Shown: positions 26,701 through 34,974 of the stretch, piece after piece | How positions within the stretch are numbered: the stretch's first letter is position 1 | How the letters are laid out: every line of letters starts with the position of its first letter | DNA from: an uncultured Pseudomonadales bacterium | Lineage (GTDB): Bacteria; Pseudomonadota; Gammaproteobacteria; Pseudomonadales; Azotimanducaceae | NCBI GenBank assembly: GCA_938017975.1 | Contig: CALIKQ010000018.1 | Coordinates: 1-40,295, forward strand | Reading direction: 5' to 3' | DNA: 40,295 nucleotides | Notes under the pieces: model-generated | What the model saw: only the letters and a program-made list of their open reading frames with translations | What the model was told of the DNA's origin: nothing | Databases searched by the model: none | Made by a program: the position numbers and the translations under genes

Positions 26701-27659
26701 CGAATTTCGCCCCCTGCACCCGTCGCTGCACCAGGAAAGGGCGCTATCGCAGTGGGGTGATTGTGGGTTTCAACTTTCATTAAGATCGGCATCGGCTCTC
26801 GGTGGTAACCAAAGGCTCGAGTCTCTGAGTCGGGAAAGAATCGATCAGCGGTATAGCCCTCGATCACCGACGCATTGTCACTATACGCGCTCAGCACCGA
26901 TGCGCCTGCCGTTTGCTCGTACGTGTTCTGAATCATGTCCATCAGGCTCAATGCCCGAGTCTCGCCATCGATATCCCAGGACGCGCGAAATATTTTATGT
27001 CGACAGTGCTCGGAATTGGCTTGTGCAAACATCATCAACTCAACATCAGTCGGATCCCGTCCAAGCTCTGTAAACGCATCGCTCAAATAATCGATTTCAT
27101 CCTCGGCCAGCGCCAGTCCTAACGCTAAGTTTGCATCAGTGAGCGCCGCTCGGCCCTGTTCCAATACGGCGACCCGTTGACCTGCTTTGGGTGGTTTTGC
27201 TTCAAACAAAGATTCTGCATCTTCGATATTCAGCAGAACCGACTCTGTCATGCGGTCATGTATTAATTCACCAAGCATGGGCAGAAACGGCTCAAAATCA
27301 TCTTTAACACTCATGCGGAACCGATAGCTTCTACCCCGTTCAAGGCGTTTGACGACGGTCAGTCCGCAGAGTTCAGCAATGTCAGTAGCCTTGGAGGACC
27401 ATGGTGATAGAGTGCCAATTCTTGGAACAACGACAAGCTCAAGATCGAAATCAGATTTTGATGAGGGTTCAGGACCTTCGCCCCCAAGCAACTGGTGAAG
27501 CTTTGTCTGATCCACTGGGGTCAAAGCCGTCTCCACATCAACAAAATACTCGAACCGAGTAGCTACCAAGGCACAAGGGATTCCCAATGTGTCAATTCGG
27601 CTTTGGAGTTTTTCAGCCCGAAAAGTGGACAGTGCGGATTCGCCAAGTATGCGCAGCAT
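23790..27659 (-). CDS. purL: Phosphoribosylformylglycinamidine synthase
   Basis: Large single-chain FGAM synthase (1289 residues) of the proteobacterial type; it converts FGAR to FGAM with ATP and glutamine in purine synthesis. It has an N-terminal PurS-like domain, then AIRS-type catalytic halves including [18 protein letters not shown] and [21 protein letters not shown] (split across about residues 210-330). A C-terminal glutaminase has Cys1130 in GVCNGCQM and His/Glu in [11 protein letters not shown]. Start ATG 27659 has AGGA seven bases upstream. A near-consensus promoter lies immediately ahead. No PurR box was recognised. Confidence 0.97.
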   Translation of the reverse strand: MLRILGESALSTFRAEKLQSRIDTLGIPCALVATRFEYFVDVETALTPVDQTKLHQLLGGEGPEPSSKSDFDLELVVVPRIGTLSPWSSKATDIAELCGLTVVKRLERGRSYRFRMSVKDDFEPFLPMLGELIHDRMTESVLLNIEDAESLFEAKPPKAGQRVAVLEQGRAALTDANLALGLALAEDEIDYLSDAFTELGRDPTDVELMMFAQANSEHCRHKIFRASWDIDGETRALSLMDMIQNTYEQTAGASVLSAYSDNASVIEGYTADRFFPDSETRAFGYHREPMPILMKVETHNHPTAIAPFPGAATGAGGEIRDEGAVGRGSRPKAGLTGFTVSNLQIPGAIEPWENDYGRPKRIASPLAIMLEGPIGGAAFNNEFGRPNLAGYFRAFELSLDGQRWGYHKPIMIAGGLGNIRSEHVDKGQIEPGDALVVLGGPAMLIGLGGGAASSIASGAGDAELDFASVQRGNPEIEHRCQEVIDRCWQLGARNPIRFIHDVGAGGLSNALPELVKDGGCGGVFDLRSIPSAESQLSPLEIWCNEAQERYVLAIAPSELDQFLALCERERCPVAVVGEATARHHLEVRDPLLKDVPVDLPMSVLFGKPPRLHKSAISTSRKSPPRDVHLEILEATKRVLRHPTVGSKSFLITIGDRSVGGLVARDQLVGPWQVPVADVAVTSAGFNDQVGEAMAMGERTPLAVIDGPASGRMAVAEALTNLAAARIGRLSDIKLSANWMAASGHPGEDSSLYHTVEAVGMQMCPALGICIPVGKDSMSMQTRWQDDDQQRVVTAPVSLIVSAFAPVLDVTETLTPVLVDQPSRLLLIELGGQPRRMGGSILEQCSDQISDVVPDVLDFEGLSALWNVLQDEATRAHVYAMHDRSDGGLMATLIEMSIAGHCGFDLTIAESESPLAFLFNEEVGVVLQVAANELGVLQGRLAAAGLASVDLGQPRFDQKVCIRHNGGMILNWSRAEAAAQWSWVSYQLQKLRDNPECAEEAFAELCDDDDPGLSCHIPSRLSSQLQAPMVGRGIAPEVAILREQGVNSQSEMAAAFNEAGFKAIDVHMSDLLSGEVSLGRFKALAACGGFSYGDVLGAGSGWAKSILMNAQVSDQFAAFFESADTLSLGVCNGCQMLSQLKAIIPGADNWPEFLRNRSEQFEARFSMVEVMQSNSLLLENMDGAYLPIVVSHGEGRAALTESALMELNQSKQVAMRFVSNALHPTTLYPANPNGSLGGLTAVTSSDGRVTAMMPHPERSYRGSQWSYRPSEIDILSPWFQMFKNARRWLD

Positions 27660-27682
27660 GTTGCTATCCTAAAGAAATTCCC

Positions 27683-27710
27683 ATTATAGACCTGCTAAGG
27701 CTCGGGTCAC
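27683..27710 (-). promoter_or_regulatory. purL promoter
   Basis: A perfect TATAAT (27688-27683) with GTGACC (27710-27705, 4/6) 16 bases upstream, about 25 bases ahead of the purL ATG. The transcript leader would be about 15-20 bases and contains the ribosome binding site. Confidence 0.65.
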
Positions 27711-27954
27711 CTGCTGAGAACAAAAAAGTCGATTTAAGGTGCGCTTTCGAGCCCTCAGACCCTAAATACGCCGACAAAGTCGAATTTTAAACGGTGGGTG
27801 CTTAACTCGCTCAAGCCCATACTGCGTCTGCGACGCAACCTAATCCGTCGGACACAAACCTGGTCAGGTTCACCCATCGCACCGCAACCAAGGCCAGTGG
27901 TCGGTTGCGCCACAAACGAGCATCATTTACCGCAAGCACCTCCACAATTTGTGT
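27711..27954. other. Structured gap between tadA and purL
   Basis: No gene is recognised. Inverted repeats seen on the plus strand are GCGTC-TGC-GACGC (27824-27836), AACCTG-GT-CAGGTT (27857-27870), and CGCAACC/GGTTGCG (27883-27889 with 27903-27909, inner GGCC/GGTC). A second CGCAACC (27834-27840) could take the same GGTTGCG arm, so two exclusive folds are possible. Part of the plus strand recalls the SRP RNA core, but the GGAA tetraloop region is missing. No U-tract is seen. Confidence 0.55.
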
Positions 27955-28455
27955 TCAGCTGCCCTGAGCCCTGCCCCGTTTTTCGGAAAAAAAACGTTGC
28001 ATCAGCGCTCCAGATGCTTCGGCTAGAACCCCGCCTCGAACCAACACTCGGTGATTCAAAAATTCCGACTCAAAGAACCGTCGCTGAGAACAAACCACTC
28101 CTGCTCTTGGCTCAGCCGCGCCGAAAACCAAGGTTTCGATTCGACTATGAATTAAAGCTCCGGCACACATTGAACAGGGTTCAATGGTTACGTAGAGACT
28201 TGCCGATGGCATTCGGTAATTTTCTAATATGCGGCCAGCTTGACGAAGCGCAACAATCTCGGCGTGAGCCGAGGGATCATGATCGGTAACAACACGATTA
28301 TGACCTCGGCCAATAATTTCGCCATTAAGAACAACAACAGCCCCGACGGGTACTTCTCCGGCTGCCTCCGAAAACAATGCTTCTTTAAAGGCTGCCCGCA
28401 TAAACTGCTCATCCACAGAGCGCTGCCCAAGCAAATCCGCATCTTCTAAGGTCAT
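27955..28455 (-). CDS. tadA: tRNA adenosine(34) deaminase TadA
   Basis: Deaminates A34 to inosine in tRNA-Arg(ACG), which is essential for reading CGN codons. The 166 residues have the zinc deaminase motifs HAE (His64, catalytic Glu66) and PCSMC (Cys94, Cys97), plus the C-terminal helix with RFFSEKR found in TadA. ATG 28455 overlaps the stop of the NnrU-like gene as ATGA, so translation is coupled. Confidence 0.95.
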   Translation of the reverse strand: MTLEDADLLGQRSVDEQFMRAAFKEALFSEAAGEVPVGAVVVLNGEIIGRGHNRVVTDHDPSAHAEIVALRQAGRILENYRMPSASLYVTIEPCSMCAGALIHSRIETLVFGAAEPRAGVVCSQRRFFESEFLNHRVLVRGGVLAEASGALMQRFFSEKRGRAQGS

Positions 28456-29003
28456 CGAATCGCCACTCCAAAGAGCTGGCCATGAAAGTAATACATGGTC
28501 AGCGTTAAGGCGGCCGAGACTACGAATGCCAGCAAATCAAACTTAAGGTTTGGGACGAATACCGCAATTGACTTACCGCGATAAGAAACGGTCGATGCAG
28601 ACAAAAAGACGAACACCAAAAACGCGCCGAACAACCACCAAGAATGTAAATCCGGATTCAATGCGAGGTGACATAAAGACCAGATCGCGATGCCTGCGGT
28701 CATGGGATGACGGACCCAACGGCGAGTCCAACAAGGTAGATTCGCGGCAATGAGTAACCAGAATGCAAGGAACATGATCCAGGGGCTAAAGTCCCGCAGA
28801 GCAGGCAAGACAATCGCCCAGCGCACAACGGTTTGACTGTCGTATCCCAAAAAAATCAGAACCATTCCCACGGCGCTGAGCAGCGTATATAAGCCGAGGT
28901 AGCCACGCTCGGTGAGCGCGTGCTGGAGTGCACCTCTCAGAGGAGGAACAAGCCCGACGCTGTGCGCGCCAAAAAAACACCCCAACCCCAAATAAAATAA
29001 CAC
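28452..29003 (-). CDS. NnrU-family membrane protein
   Basis: 183-residue integral membrane protein with five or six hydrophobic segments. The central motif RRWVRHPMTAGIAIWSLCHLA followed by NPD and WWLFGAFLVF matches the NnrU family, whose founding member is linked to nitrite/nitric oxide metabolism. Biochemical role is unknown. GTG 29003 is the start, with GGAGG nine bases upstream. No denitrification gene is in the window, so a nitrogen-oxide role is unsupported here. It overlaps tadA by 4 bases. Confidence 0.83.
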   Translation of the reverse strand: MLFYLGLGCFFGAHSVGLVPPLRGALQHALTERGYLGLYTLLSAVGMVLIFLGYDSQTVVRWAIVLPALRDFSPWIMFLAFWLLIAANLPCWTRRWVRHPMTAGIAIWSLCHLALNPDLHSWWLFGAFLVFVFLSASTVSYRGKSIAVFVPNLKFDLLAFVVSAALTLTMYYFHGQLFGVAIR

Positions 29004-29196
29004 TAGTTCTTTCCTCCAAGTGATATCCCGTCCCCGGCGCTTTGTGCTGCCGCCATTTTAGGTGTCTGAGTGCACATCGAGTCAGTTGACCCAGTAGCCT
29101 CTTCACACATTATTGGCCGCTTCAGGCTCGACGCGCTTAGCAGTCTCATGCCTTTAACGAATCCGATCACCTAAACTCCCGTTCTTCGCTTCAATG

Positions 29197-29212
29197 TCTC
29201 GATATCTCGAGA
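29197..29212. repeat. Inverted repeat in the gap after the CobW gene
   Basis: TCTCGA-TATC-TCGAGA, a 6-bp inverted repeat 24 bases after the CobW-like stop, in the 232-base gap before the NnrU-like gene. No U-tract follows on either strand, so a terminator call is not supported. The rest of the gap shows nothing else. Confidence 0.5.
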
Positions 29213-29235
29213 AACGTCCCCTTTTCATCTAGACA

Positions 29236-30234
29236 CTAAATCAAGACGCATTCATCGCCCAATGGCGGCTCTGCCCCACGCCAGATCAGTTGTAATCCCG
29301 AGGGTTTCGGCGCTTCAGACCGAGAGACATTAAAAAAAGAGCGCGTGGCTTGCACCAAAACGACCCCTTCTGATGAGTCAATCCAGCCTTTCGCGCGTTC
29401 GATTTGGGGATTGCGTCTTATGAAAGCCTCAAGATCACTGAGGTCCAGGCCTTTCCTCGGGTACACCACGCGATGATTAAATTGCGGCACTGGCTCGGGT
29501 TTTTCGAGCGCTACTTCAAGCGCCGCAACGAACCTCACCGCCAAGTTCTCAGGTAGCTCCCCTGCACTTGGCAAATGTTTCGCGCTCGGCGCAATGCGCT
29601 GGAGTACTGGGTGTAAAAGCGACTCGGCTTCGGACCGACGCAAGACTGAGTCACTGTCGCTCTGGCTGAATATTAGCGTTTGCTGACCGACTTCTGGCTC
29701 AGCAACCGTCGATGGGGTTCTATCCTCCCCGCTTCGACGCTGCTGCCACAGCGCTCTGGCTTCAACTTTGGTTTGGTATACAAGGTCTGCGGCTTCGATT
29801 TGCGCTTTGACTAGATCCGCCAAATAGCGATCATTCAGCAGGCGATCTAGCGCGGTTCCATCGACCAAGGTCACCACTTTGGCGAGCGTATAACCCTCTG
29901 CCTGGCTGGTCACTTGCCGCAATGCACTGGCTCGCGCGACACCACTGGCCTCTAACACCACCGCGTCAAACCCAGCGTCTCTGAGATTGCTTAATTGGGC
30001 CGCAAGATCCTGACTGATTTGGCAACAGGCGCAACCATTCGTCAAAGAAACAATGTCCCCGCGACGCTCGCTGATCAGATTTACGTCAACCGCCAGCTCA
30101 CCCAAGTCATTAACGATCACGGCAAAAGGTGAACGTGCAGCGTGCAGCATTCTATTAATCAGGGTGGTTTTCCCTGCGCCCAAATAACCGGCAATCACCG
30201 TGATTGGTATCAATTCAGAATGCTCAGTCATCAT
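29236..30234 (-). CDS. CobW/COG0523-family G3E GTPase
   Basis: Putative metallochaperone GTPase, 332 residues. Walker A is GYLGAGKTT (16-24). The metal-binding CxCC is Cys68, Cys70 and Cys71 in NGCACCQIS, and a G3-like VLEASGVA follows (about 93-100). The base-recognition position reads TKVE (155-158) instead of NKxD, so nucleotide choice may differ. A CobW C-terminal domain occupies about residues 250-325. The ATG pair at 30234/30231 lies inside the end of the amidohydrolase gene (11-base overlap), with AGGG upstream. Coupling to a metal-dependent hydrolase suggests that it supplies metal to that enzyme (inference). Confidence 0.88.
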   Translation of the reverse strand: MMTEHSELIPITVIAGYLGAGKTTLINRMLHAARSPFAVIVNDLGELAVDVNLISERRGDIVSLTNGCACCQISQDLAAQLSNLRDAGFDAVVLEASGVARASALRQVTSQAEGYTLAKVVTLVDGTALDRLLNDRYLADLVKAQIEAADLVYQTKVEARALWQQRRSGEDRTPSTVAEPEVGQQTLIFSQSDSDSVLRRSEAESLLHPVLQRIAPSAKHLPSAGELPENLAVRFVAALEVALEKPEPVPQFNHRVVYPRKGLDLSDLEAFIRRNPQIERAKGWIDSSEGVVLVQATRSFFNVSRSEAPKPSGLQLIWRGAEPPLGDECVLI

Positions 30235-31870
30235 CTGGCCCTGGCGTCAAAGCGACCATGCCTTCAAAGACCGTTCCAAGCACTTTGATATCCTTGATCT
30301 CCATTGGGGTTACCGACAATGGGTTGTCCGATAGCACTGTCATATCGGCACGTTTGCCAGCGCGCAGACTACCTGTGAAGGCATCAATCCCGAGTATTTT
30401 AGCGGCAGAAAGCGTGACTGCTGACAGCGCTTGATGCGCAGTCAGGCATTCCTGTGAACACATTTGCTCGCCTTGGGCATTGATTCGATTCACGGCAACC
30501 CACATGTTCAAGAGCGGCTGGGCTGGCGCCATCGTAAAATCCGAGTGCAAGGCCGTTGTGATGCCCGCATCGAAACAAGATTTTAGCCGACCCATCGAAG
30601 CGGCACGCTCATAACCTACTGACATTTCTGCATAACGCGCTGAAAGTTCGTGCAAATAGTAGATATTGGCGGAAACCGAGGCGCCTAGTTCTCGAGCTCG
30701 CACTATCTGCTCCGGGGTCGCATAACCAAAATGTTCGAGCGTAAACCCATGTCTGAACCGTGGCTGCTCCCGCTGGACTGCTTCGAGACAATCTAGCGCC
30801 ATCTCAACACCGAGATCACCCGTGACATGGACGTGAATCTGATACCCTGCGCCCCAAAAATTTCGAATGTGCTGCTTGAGAACATCTGGCGCCATCAGCC
30901 ATTCACCCTGGTGGCCGTCGAGGTAACCAGGAGGCATCAACTGTGCCAGCTGCGAAAAAAAAGCACCATCCGCGAACAACTTAATCCGCTTTCGAAAATT
31001 AATACGATGCCCAGAGTTTTGGATCAGCTGATCTAGCTGTTCGTCTACCGCTGCGAATTCTTTTTGATGACTGACCACCGCACCATGTGCGACTTGTTCA
31101 ATTCGAAAGGGCGTTTGAGGCTGATCAAATATTGAACGAGCCGCCTCGATTTCACGATCAAAATCGAAAAGTCCGACCGCCATATCACCTATCGTTGTGT
31201 GGCCCCCGCGATGAACCACTTGCTTGAGCCGCTCGAGACCAAAGGTAAATCGATCCGGTGCCAGGATATAAGGATTGAGCTTTTGAATGGCAAACCCCAG
31301 ACCGTTTTCAAAGAATCGTCCAGTTTCCCAATCAATCTGCGCGCGATTACTGACCGACACCTCGGTAATTCCAAGCAGCGAAAGGCAAGCCGAATTCATA
31401 TGTAACTCGTGGAATGATCGATTCCAAACCACCATCGGCCGAGCGGCGTCGATCGCGTCTATGCGAGCGCGACTGATGTCCCCATGCCAAAGATCATGGT
31501 GCCCCCAGAAAATCAGTAGTTCATCCGACTCCTCTTTGGTGATCCTTCGCATCTCAGCGTCAAAGGCTTCCGGCGTAAGCGATGCGGGGACGTCGCCCCA
31601 TGGCAATGACCAAGGCATGGCCGTCACGAAATGCATCGGCAAAATCACCGCAGCCATCGCAGGATGCAGGTGGGGGTCTATAAACCCTGGAACGATCACC
31701 TGTTCGGAGAACTGATCGATGATTCGGTGCTCATGACGGATCAGCCATGGACTTAGACTGTCGAGCGTCCCAACTTCGATGATCTGCCCATCACGCACCG
31801 CGATTGCCGACGCCTCGGGCATGGCTGAATTCATGGTAATAATTTGTCGGGCTAAAAAAACGTCAATCAT
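30224..31870 (-). CDS. Metal-dependent amidohydrolase, YtcJ-like
   Basis: 548-residue TIM-barrel amidohydrolase of the YtcJ/COG1574 group. Metal ligands are His67 and His69 in GFIDPHLHP, a Lys in RIKLFADGA, later His residues in HVHVTGDLG and LEHFGYA, and an Asp in ALHSDFTMAP. A C-terminal small beta domain (GSLRAGKRADMTVLSDNPL) is typical. Relatives include N-substituted formamide deformylase-like enzymes; the substrate cannot be told from sequence. ATG 31870 with GGTGGGA just upstream. It follows the LLM gene by 50 bases and overlaps the CobW gene. Confidence 0.88.
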   Translation of the reverse strand: MIDVFLARQIITMNSAMPEASAIAVRDGQIIEVGTLDSLSPWLIRHEHRIIDQFSEQVIVPGFIDPHLHPAMAAVILPMHFVTAMPWSLPWGDVPASLTPEAFDAEMRRITKEESDELLIFWGHHDLWHGDISRARIDAIDAARPMVVWNRSFHELHMNSACLSLLGITEVSVSNRAQIDWETGRFFENGLGFAIQKLNPYILAPDRFTFGLERLKQVVHRGGHTTIGDMAVGLFDFDREIEAARSIFDQPQTPFRIEQVAHGAVVSHQKEFAAVDEQLDQLIQNSGHRINFRKRIKLFADGAFFSQLAQLMPPGYLDGHQGEWLMAPDVLKQHIRNFWGAGYQIHVHVTGDLGVEMALDCLEAVQREQPRFRHGFTLEHFGYATPEQIVRARELGASVSANIYYLHELSARYAEMSVGYERAASMGRLKSCFDAGITTALHSDFTMAPAQPLLNMWVAVNRINAQGEQMCSQECLTAHQALSAVTLSAAKILGIDAFTGSLRAGKRADMTVLSDNPLSVTPMEIKDIKVLGTVFEGMVALTPGPDDD

Positions 31871-31920
31871 AATCCCACCCTATATTCGGTAAAGCCCGCC
31901 GCCCTCAATACCCGTTCGAA

Positions 31921-32850
31921 CTAAGCCGACAACTTTTTCATTTCCGCAACAAGCTCGGCGCCTAAAGCGACCTCCTCGGATGGATCATCAGAGCAAACTT
32001 TCAGGTTAAAAAGCCGACACCCCGATTCAATGTAGGGCGCCAATTGTTCAGCCACCGACTTTGGCGTGCCAGATGGCGTGTATCGGGCAAATTTATCAAA
32101 GGGGATTTGGTAAAACTTTTCCATTCCTCGACGCACTGCCGATTCCGCTTTACCCCCGCTTACGCTATCTAGACCGACCCAGGGCTGATAGCCATGGCAC
32201 CACGGCACTGATTCGCGCCCCAGGCGCGATGCCTCAAGGTCAATGAATTGTACCGCTTCCGAAAATCGCTTCGACGAACACCAAACACCGATCCAGCCTT
32301 CAGAAAATTCTGCTGCTCGCTTGAGCGCTGCATCAGAACGTCCACCGACCAAAACAGGAATTGGGATCTTGGGTTTAGGTCGGATAACCGCATCTTTGAC
32401 CTGAAACTCGCGCCCCTCAAAAGTCACCGACTCGCCCGCCATCAAACCTCGAATGATCGCTAGGGATTCATTGGCGCGCAGGCCTCTTCTGCGAGGATTA
32501 ACCCCACACACTTCCAGCTCATGTGGATCATCACCACCAATTCCGACGCCAAATGTAAATCGCCCCGGGGCAATATTGGCGATGCTTGCCAGTTGACGAG
32601 CAACAGGTAAAGGATGCCGTAAGGGCAGCAAATAAATACTGATCATGACGCCTACATCCGGATGTAACTGTGACAGCGCTGCAACCTCTACAAACCCGTC
32701 GGTGCCCGACCCATTGCGAAAGGAGACATGGTCCGCCATGAAAAGATGATCAAATCCAGCGGCGCTGATCTCAGACGCCATTGCTTGACGCTCTATCCAA
32801 TCAAGACTCCAGAGTCGACTTGGCGTCGCTAAACCAAATTTTAGTTCCAT
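31921..32850 (-). CDS. LLM-class flavin-dependent oxidoreductase
   Basis: 309-residue luciferase-like TIM barrel. Typical features are FDHLFMADHVSF near the N terminus, LRHPLPVARQLASIANIAPG and GRFTFGVGIGGDDP, then IPVLVGGRSDAALKRAAEF. The family uses FMNH2 (monooxygenases) or F420; which applies here cannot be decided. No flavin reductase gene is in the window. Start ATG 32850, weak ribosome binding site. It sits 39 bases after the acyl-CoA-dehydrogenase-fold gene and 50 bases before the amidohydrolase gene, which suggests one transcript and one pathway. Confidence 0.87.
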   Translation of the reverse strand: MELKFGLATPSRLWSLDWIERQAMASEISAAGFDHLFMADHVSFRNGSGTDGFVEVAALSQLHPDVGVMISIYLLPLRHPLPVARQLASIANIAPGRFTFGVGIGGDDPHELEVCGVNPRRRGLRANESLAIIRGLMAGESVTFEGREFQVKDAVIRPKPKIPIPVLVGGRSDAALKRAAEFSEGWIGVWCSSKRFSEAVQFIDLEASRLGRESVPWCHGYQPWVGLDSVSGGKAESAVRRGMEKFYQIPFDKFARYTPSGTPKSVAEQLAPYIESGCRLFNLKVCSDDPSEEVALGAELVAEMKKLSA

Positions 32851-32889
32851 AGGTATTGCGCTCTCACATCGGACTGACGGTTTCTACCG

Positions 32890-34065
32890 CTATAAGCCAA
32901 GGGCATCTTCGTCAAGCCCAAGCATCACCCTTCCCGCCAGCTCCATGACCGGCTCACCCACCATCATATGTTGGGACGCAACATGGACATCTCTGAAATG
33001 CCTTTGCAAACATGAGGTTTCGTAAACCGAGGATCCGCCCATCACTGAGTACATTTGATCAATGACGCTGATTGCCGTGTTGACGGCATGCACGGTAGCA
33101 GTCCGCATGTTGCGGCGATCCTCAAGACTACCGGGACCAGTTTGAGCCACTTGCCAACCAGCTCGGATTGATTCATAAAACCAAGATCGCGCAGCATTCA
33201 GCGCAGCTTCGGACCGCGCGAGTTCAATATGTAATGAAGGCCGAAGCGCAAGCGGCCTTCGGCTACCTTGAGGCGTCTTTTCCTTTGAGGCGCTAATAAC
33301 CTCCTCGAGACTGGCTTTGGCCATTCCCAGACAGATCGCACCGATGGGTATCCCTAACAGCGCAAACTTAGGAAACCGATAAATTGGGCGCTCCGCCTGT
33401 GCTGTGCCCTCAACGTTTCCGGAAAGCCGCTCTGCAGAAACCCAAACACGATCGGCGACATAATCGCTCGAACCCGAGCCCCGCATGCCCGAAACATGCC
33501 AATTGTCCAGTATTTCGATTTCCTCCGGTTTAAAGAACACTCGACTTACCCAAGAATCAGCAACCCGCTCACCCTTTTCGTCGATTTCGTGCACTCCGCC
33601 TGAGATCCACTCAGCATTCCGACAGCCCGATCCCCAACGCCAGTGGCCTTCGATCAGATAGCCCGCCACCCCGTTCCGGGTTTCGGCACAGGCGGTACCG
33701 CTGTCCGCAAAGACACCGCTGGTAATGACATTTGGATTCTGAAGCATCAAGGCAAGTTGTCGCTCAGGAAGGGCCCCGAAAAGATACTGCGAGGTCGCAC
33801 CGATAAAGACGCACCAAGCCGTTGAGCCATTGGCCATCGCCAAGGTTTCGCAAATATTACAAAAAGACTCAGGGGACACTCCCAGGCCACCCAAGTCACT
33901 GGGAACAACCAACCGATAAAACCCCAACGCCGCAAGATTGTCGGCTAAATCCTGGGGCAAATGCCGGGTTTCATCAATTTCACGGCCTCGCCGAATGAGC
34001 TCAGGACCCAGCGCTCTGGCCGATTGCAGGAGGTCTGACTCCAAATTTGAAAGCAACGCGTTCAT
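32890..34065 (-). CDS. Acyl-CoA dehydrogenase-fold flavoprotein (HsaA/DszC-like monooxygenase candidate)
   Basis: 391 residues with the acyl-CoA dehydrogenase fold. An N-terminal helical domain (DLADNLAALGFYRLVVPSDLGG) is followed by a beta domain (YLIEGHWRWGSGCRNAEWISGG) and a C-terminal helical domain of the Acyl-CoA_dh_2 type (RDVHVASQHMMV). The GHWRWGSGC segment and C-terminal type match group D flavin monooxygenases (HsaA, DszC, indole and phenol oxygenases) better than beta-oxidation dehydrogenases. Such enzymes need reduced flavin from a separate reductase, which is not seen here. ATG 34065 has GGAG five bases upstream. Confidence 0.83.
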   Translation of the reverse strand: MNALLSNLESDLLQSARALGPELIRRGREIDETRHLPQDLADNLAALGFYRLVVPSDLGGLGVSPESFCNICETLAMANGSTAWCVFIGATSQYLFGALPERQLALMLQNPNVITSGVFADSGTACAETRNGVAGYLIEGHWRWGSGCRNAEWISGGVHEIDEKGERVADSWVSRVFFKPEEIEILDNWHVSGMRGSGSSDYVADRVWVSAERLSGNVEGTAQAERPIYRFPKFALLGIPIGAICLGMAKASLEEVISASKEKTPQGSRRPLALRPSLHIELARSEAALNAARSWFYESIRAGWQVAQTGPGSLEDRRNMRTATVHAVNTAISVIDQMYSVMGGSSVYETSCLQRHFRDVHVASQHMMVGEPVMELAGRVMLGLDEDALGL

Positions 34066-34219
34066 TCGTTCTCCAAAAGGCGAGGTCCCCGTCGAATCTG
34101 CAGTGAGATACAGCGTTAGGACAATCCCTCATCATCGAATAAAAAGCCCCTTCATTCAATTGCTCAAACCGATCGAGCGAGCGCCTTCACCTGTTAATGC
34201 GCCTCAGCGAATACGACGA

Positions 34220-34858
34220 TCAGACTTGATCCGAGCCCGCAGCCGGGGCTGTCTCAGGGTTAGACTTTCGGCCCGCGAGCTTGTCGATCCGCAAGGCATA
34301 CTCAGCGCCTGCCCCTCGAACAATATGCGCTCTGAGCGACTCATAAGTAAAAGGTTCGAAAAAACTCTTTCTGACCAATCTAAAATGAACAATGAGACCC
34401 CAAAGATTTAAAGCGACACACAGCGCTATGATCTCTGGCCTAATGAGATGGCTGAAGAACACAAACATAACAATCTGGAGATAAAACTCCGGTTTTAACA
34501 GAACAGCCATGAACCCTAGTCTACCCGGCATGATCATCGCCCATATGACCGGCATAATGACCGCAAAGCTGATAAAAATCAGTTCTAGCTCGAATCGACT
34601 CACAAATCCCTCAAGCGCACCGTTGAGGGCAACAAACCCAAGAATTGTACAAACAGCCGCATGCATTTTTCGCCCGATCACATCCTGCATACGAATCCAC
34701 GCGTTGTACCCATTCTCCTCTTTCGCCCAGGCCGGTGGTTTGGCTATAAAGTCGTCGAAGATTTCATAGATACCTATACTCAAATAGATAACCGCTTCAA
34801 TCCAAAGCACAGCATTGAGCAGTGGCGTCACGGTATAAAAATCTGTTGCGCTCAACAT
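34220..34858 (-). CDS. Unknown membrane protein, about five TM segments
   Basis: 212 residues from ATG 34858, which has GGAG seven bases upstream; an upstream in-frame start at 34915 would cross the promoter and is rejected. Hydrophobic segments lie roughly at residues 12-28, 65-85, 88-110, 118-140 and 150-172, and the tail is Arg/Lys-rich then acidic. I recognise no family. It is the first gene after a strong -10 box and heads the run ACAD-fold, LLM, amidohydrolase and CobW genes, with a 154-base gap before the next gene. A transport or membrane-anchoring role for that pathway is only a guess. Confidence 0.7.
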   Translation of the reverse strand: MLSATDFYTVTPLLNAVLWIEAVIYLSIGIYEIFDDFIAKPPAWAKEENGYNAWIRMQDVIGRKMHAAVCTILGFVALNGALEGFVSRFELELIFISFAVIMPVIWAMIMPGRLGFMAVLLKPEFYLQIVMFVFFSHLIRPEIIALCVALNLWGLIVHFRLVRKSFFEPFTYESLRAHIVRGAGAEYALRIDKLAGRKSNPETAPAAGSDQV

Positions 34859-34885
34859 GGCAGCACTCCGTGTGTCATTCAAAAA

Positions 34886-34917
34886 ATTATAAGCGAATAA
34901 CAGGGATCCATGCACAA
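34886..34917 (-). promoter_or_regulatory. Candidate promoter of the accessory flavoenzyme/amidohydrolase cluster
   Basis: A perfect TATAAT (34891-34886) lies 27 bases ahead of ATG 34858. The best -35 is TTGTGC (34917-34912) at a long 20-base spacing. The heptamer array starts about 17 bases further upstream. Confidence 0.5.
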
Positions 34918-34918
34918 A

Positions 34919-34974
34919 TATCAGCCTAAGCTGTATCAGGTATCAGGTATCAGGTATCAGGTATCAGCCTAAGC
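34919..34974. repeat. TATCAGG heptamer array between 13-bp direct repeats
   Basis: Four perfect TATCAGG copies plus TATCAG run from 34934 to 34967. A 13-base direct repeat, TATCAGCCTAAGC, lies at 34919-34931 and again at 34962-34974, so the array looks like an expansion of the shared TATCAG core. It is upstream of the cluster promoter in the divergent gap shared with acnD. Confidence 0.92.

Noticed and set aside
27824-27909. 4.5S/SRP RNA gene
   Set aside because: CCTGGTCAGGT and GCAACCAAGGC are suggestive, but the GGAAGG tetraloop core and the closing helix are absent, so it is not called as an RNA gene.
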